From contig CAJTQG010000006.1 in NCBI GenBank assembly GCA_910578605.1, positions 1 through 64,000 of the forward strand: DNA of 64,000 bases. Direction: 5' to 3'. Below are positions 63,606 to 64,000 of the stretch, one piece after another. How positions within the stretch are numbered: position 1 is the stretch's first letter; every line of letters begins with the position of its first letter. A model generated the notes under the pieces. It had not been told where the DNA came from. It saw only the letters and a program-made list of their open reading frames with translations, and did no database searches. The position numbers and the translations under genes are program-made. The DNA comes from an uncultured Lachnospiraceae bacterium. GTDB taxonomy: Bacteria; Bacillota; Clostridia; Lachnospirales; Lachnospiraceae.

Positions 63606-64000
63606 TTATTGCTTATGATGATTGTTTATTTTTTTATGCTTGTTCTTTTCAAAAAAATCTTTTGTCTCCTTCACCACTATCCCGCCTAAGGCAAAGAGCG
63701 CAATCATATTTGGCAATGCCATTAGGCCGTTAAAAATATCTGCAATTGTCCAAACCGCCGACACTGTCATATATGGCCCGATAAATACTGCCAGAATATA
63801 CAGCCAGCGATAACCCATCACCAGCTTTTTACTTCCCCCTGAAAAATATTCCAGACATCTCTCTGAATAGTAATCCCACCCTAAAATAGTAGTAAACGCA
63901 AAAAATACAAGACAGCACATTAACATAAAGGCTGATACCTGCCCTGGGAAAGGTAAACCATGCTGAAACGCATAGGTGGTAACCTCCACTCCCTCCAGTC
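63606..64000 (-). CDS. Sodium:alanine symporter AGCS family, C-terminal part
   Basis: The frame runs off the right edge of the window, so the N-terminal two thirds are missing. The visible part is VTTYAFQHGLPFPGQ, FAFTTILGWDYYSERCLEYF, a membrane segment after GYRWLYI, VWTIADIFNGLMALPN and a final helix, followed by a Lys/His-rich tail. This matches the end of AGCS (AlsT/DagA) Na+/alanine or glycine carriers. The tail is longer and more basic than usual, ending KHKKINNHHKQ. Confidence 0.88.
   Translation of the reverse strand, partial: LEGVEVTTYAFQHGLPFPGQVSAFMLMCCLVFFAFTTILGWDYYSERCLEYFSGGSKKLVMGYRWLYILAVFIGPYMTVSAVWTIADIFNGLMALPNMIALFALGGIVVKETKDFFEKNKHKKINNHHKQ

Overview
The window looks like chromosomal DNA of a low-GC, Gram-positive anaerobe of the Clostridia, most likely a Lachnospiraceae-type gut bacterium. 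The basis is AT-rich intergenic DNA, strong AGGAGG-type ribosome binding sites, a CIRCE element on clpB, and typical family gene content (DUF4250, LarC, an aldo/keto reductase with a ferredoxin tail, a GT2-GtrA fusion beside a phosphodiester glycosidase). The placement is an inference from gene content. I saw no rRNA, tRNA, CRISPR array, intact prophage or insertion sequence.

Layout. 0.1-2.4 kb: a zinc-ribbon/LRR membrane protein and a broken GNAT gene. 2.6-5.2 kb: a PEP/pyruvate-binding (PPDK-type) protein. 5.7-8.2 kb: an envelope cluster with a GT2-GtrA flippase/transferase, a NAGPA-type glycosidase and a four-helix membrane protein. 8.2-14.6 kb: accessory genes (MATE pump with a double-hairpin leader, DUF1266, small membrane protein, GNAT, SplB-like radical SAM protein, AAA ATPase) and a decayed gene region. 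14.6-18.7 kb: nucleoid-associated protein, yajC, tgt, and divergent aroC. 18.8-25.7 kb: glycosyltransferase, CPBP protease, and a UDP-sugar pyrophosphorylase-degV-argS operon. 25.9-32.7 kb: envelope enzymes (NodB deacetylase, L,D-transpeptidase) and a tightly coupled ppx-ppk1 polyphosphate pair. 32.8-40.2 kb: pheA, cysK, a 1139-aa repeat surface protein, and argH. 40.4-48.0 kb: aroK-folP-folBK-glgB-mscS on the minus strand, divergent from typA/bipA. 48.0-54 kb: deacetylase, larC, aldo/keto reductase, AAA_14/DUF4143 ATPase, DUF4250. 54-56 kb: a TfoX-GyrI fusion behind a WYL regulator. 56-64 kb: clpB with CIRCE, a small ORF flanked by hairpins, an 808-aa multidomain surface protein, an ABC exporter, and the 3' end of an AGCS symporter.

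Most genes are ordinary core metabolism: aromatic amino acid (aroC, aroK, pheA), cysteine, arginine, folate, glycogen and polyphosphate. The less explained parts are the GT2-GtrA/NAGPA/membrane cluster, the TfoX-GyrI fusion with its WYL neighbour, the leader structures upstream of the MATE, DUF4250 and cysK genes, several long perfect intergenic hairpins without U-tracts, and the 53-codon ORF near 59.1 kb with a repeated hairpin arm. I found no clear new defence or biosynthetic system. Start sites were moved from the longest ORF wherever an internal ATG/GTG had a better ribosome binding site.
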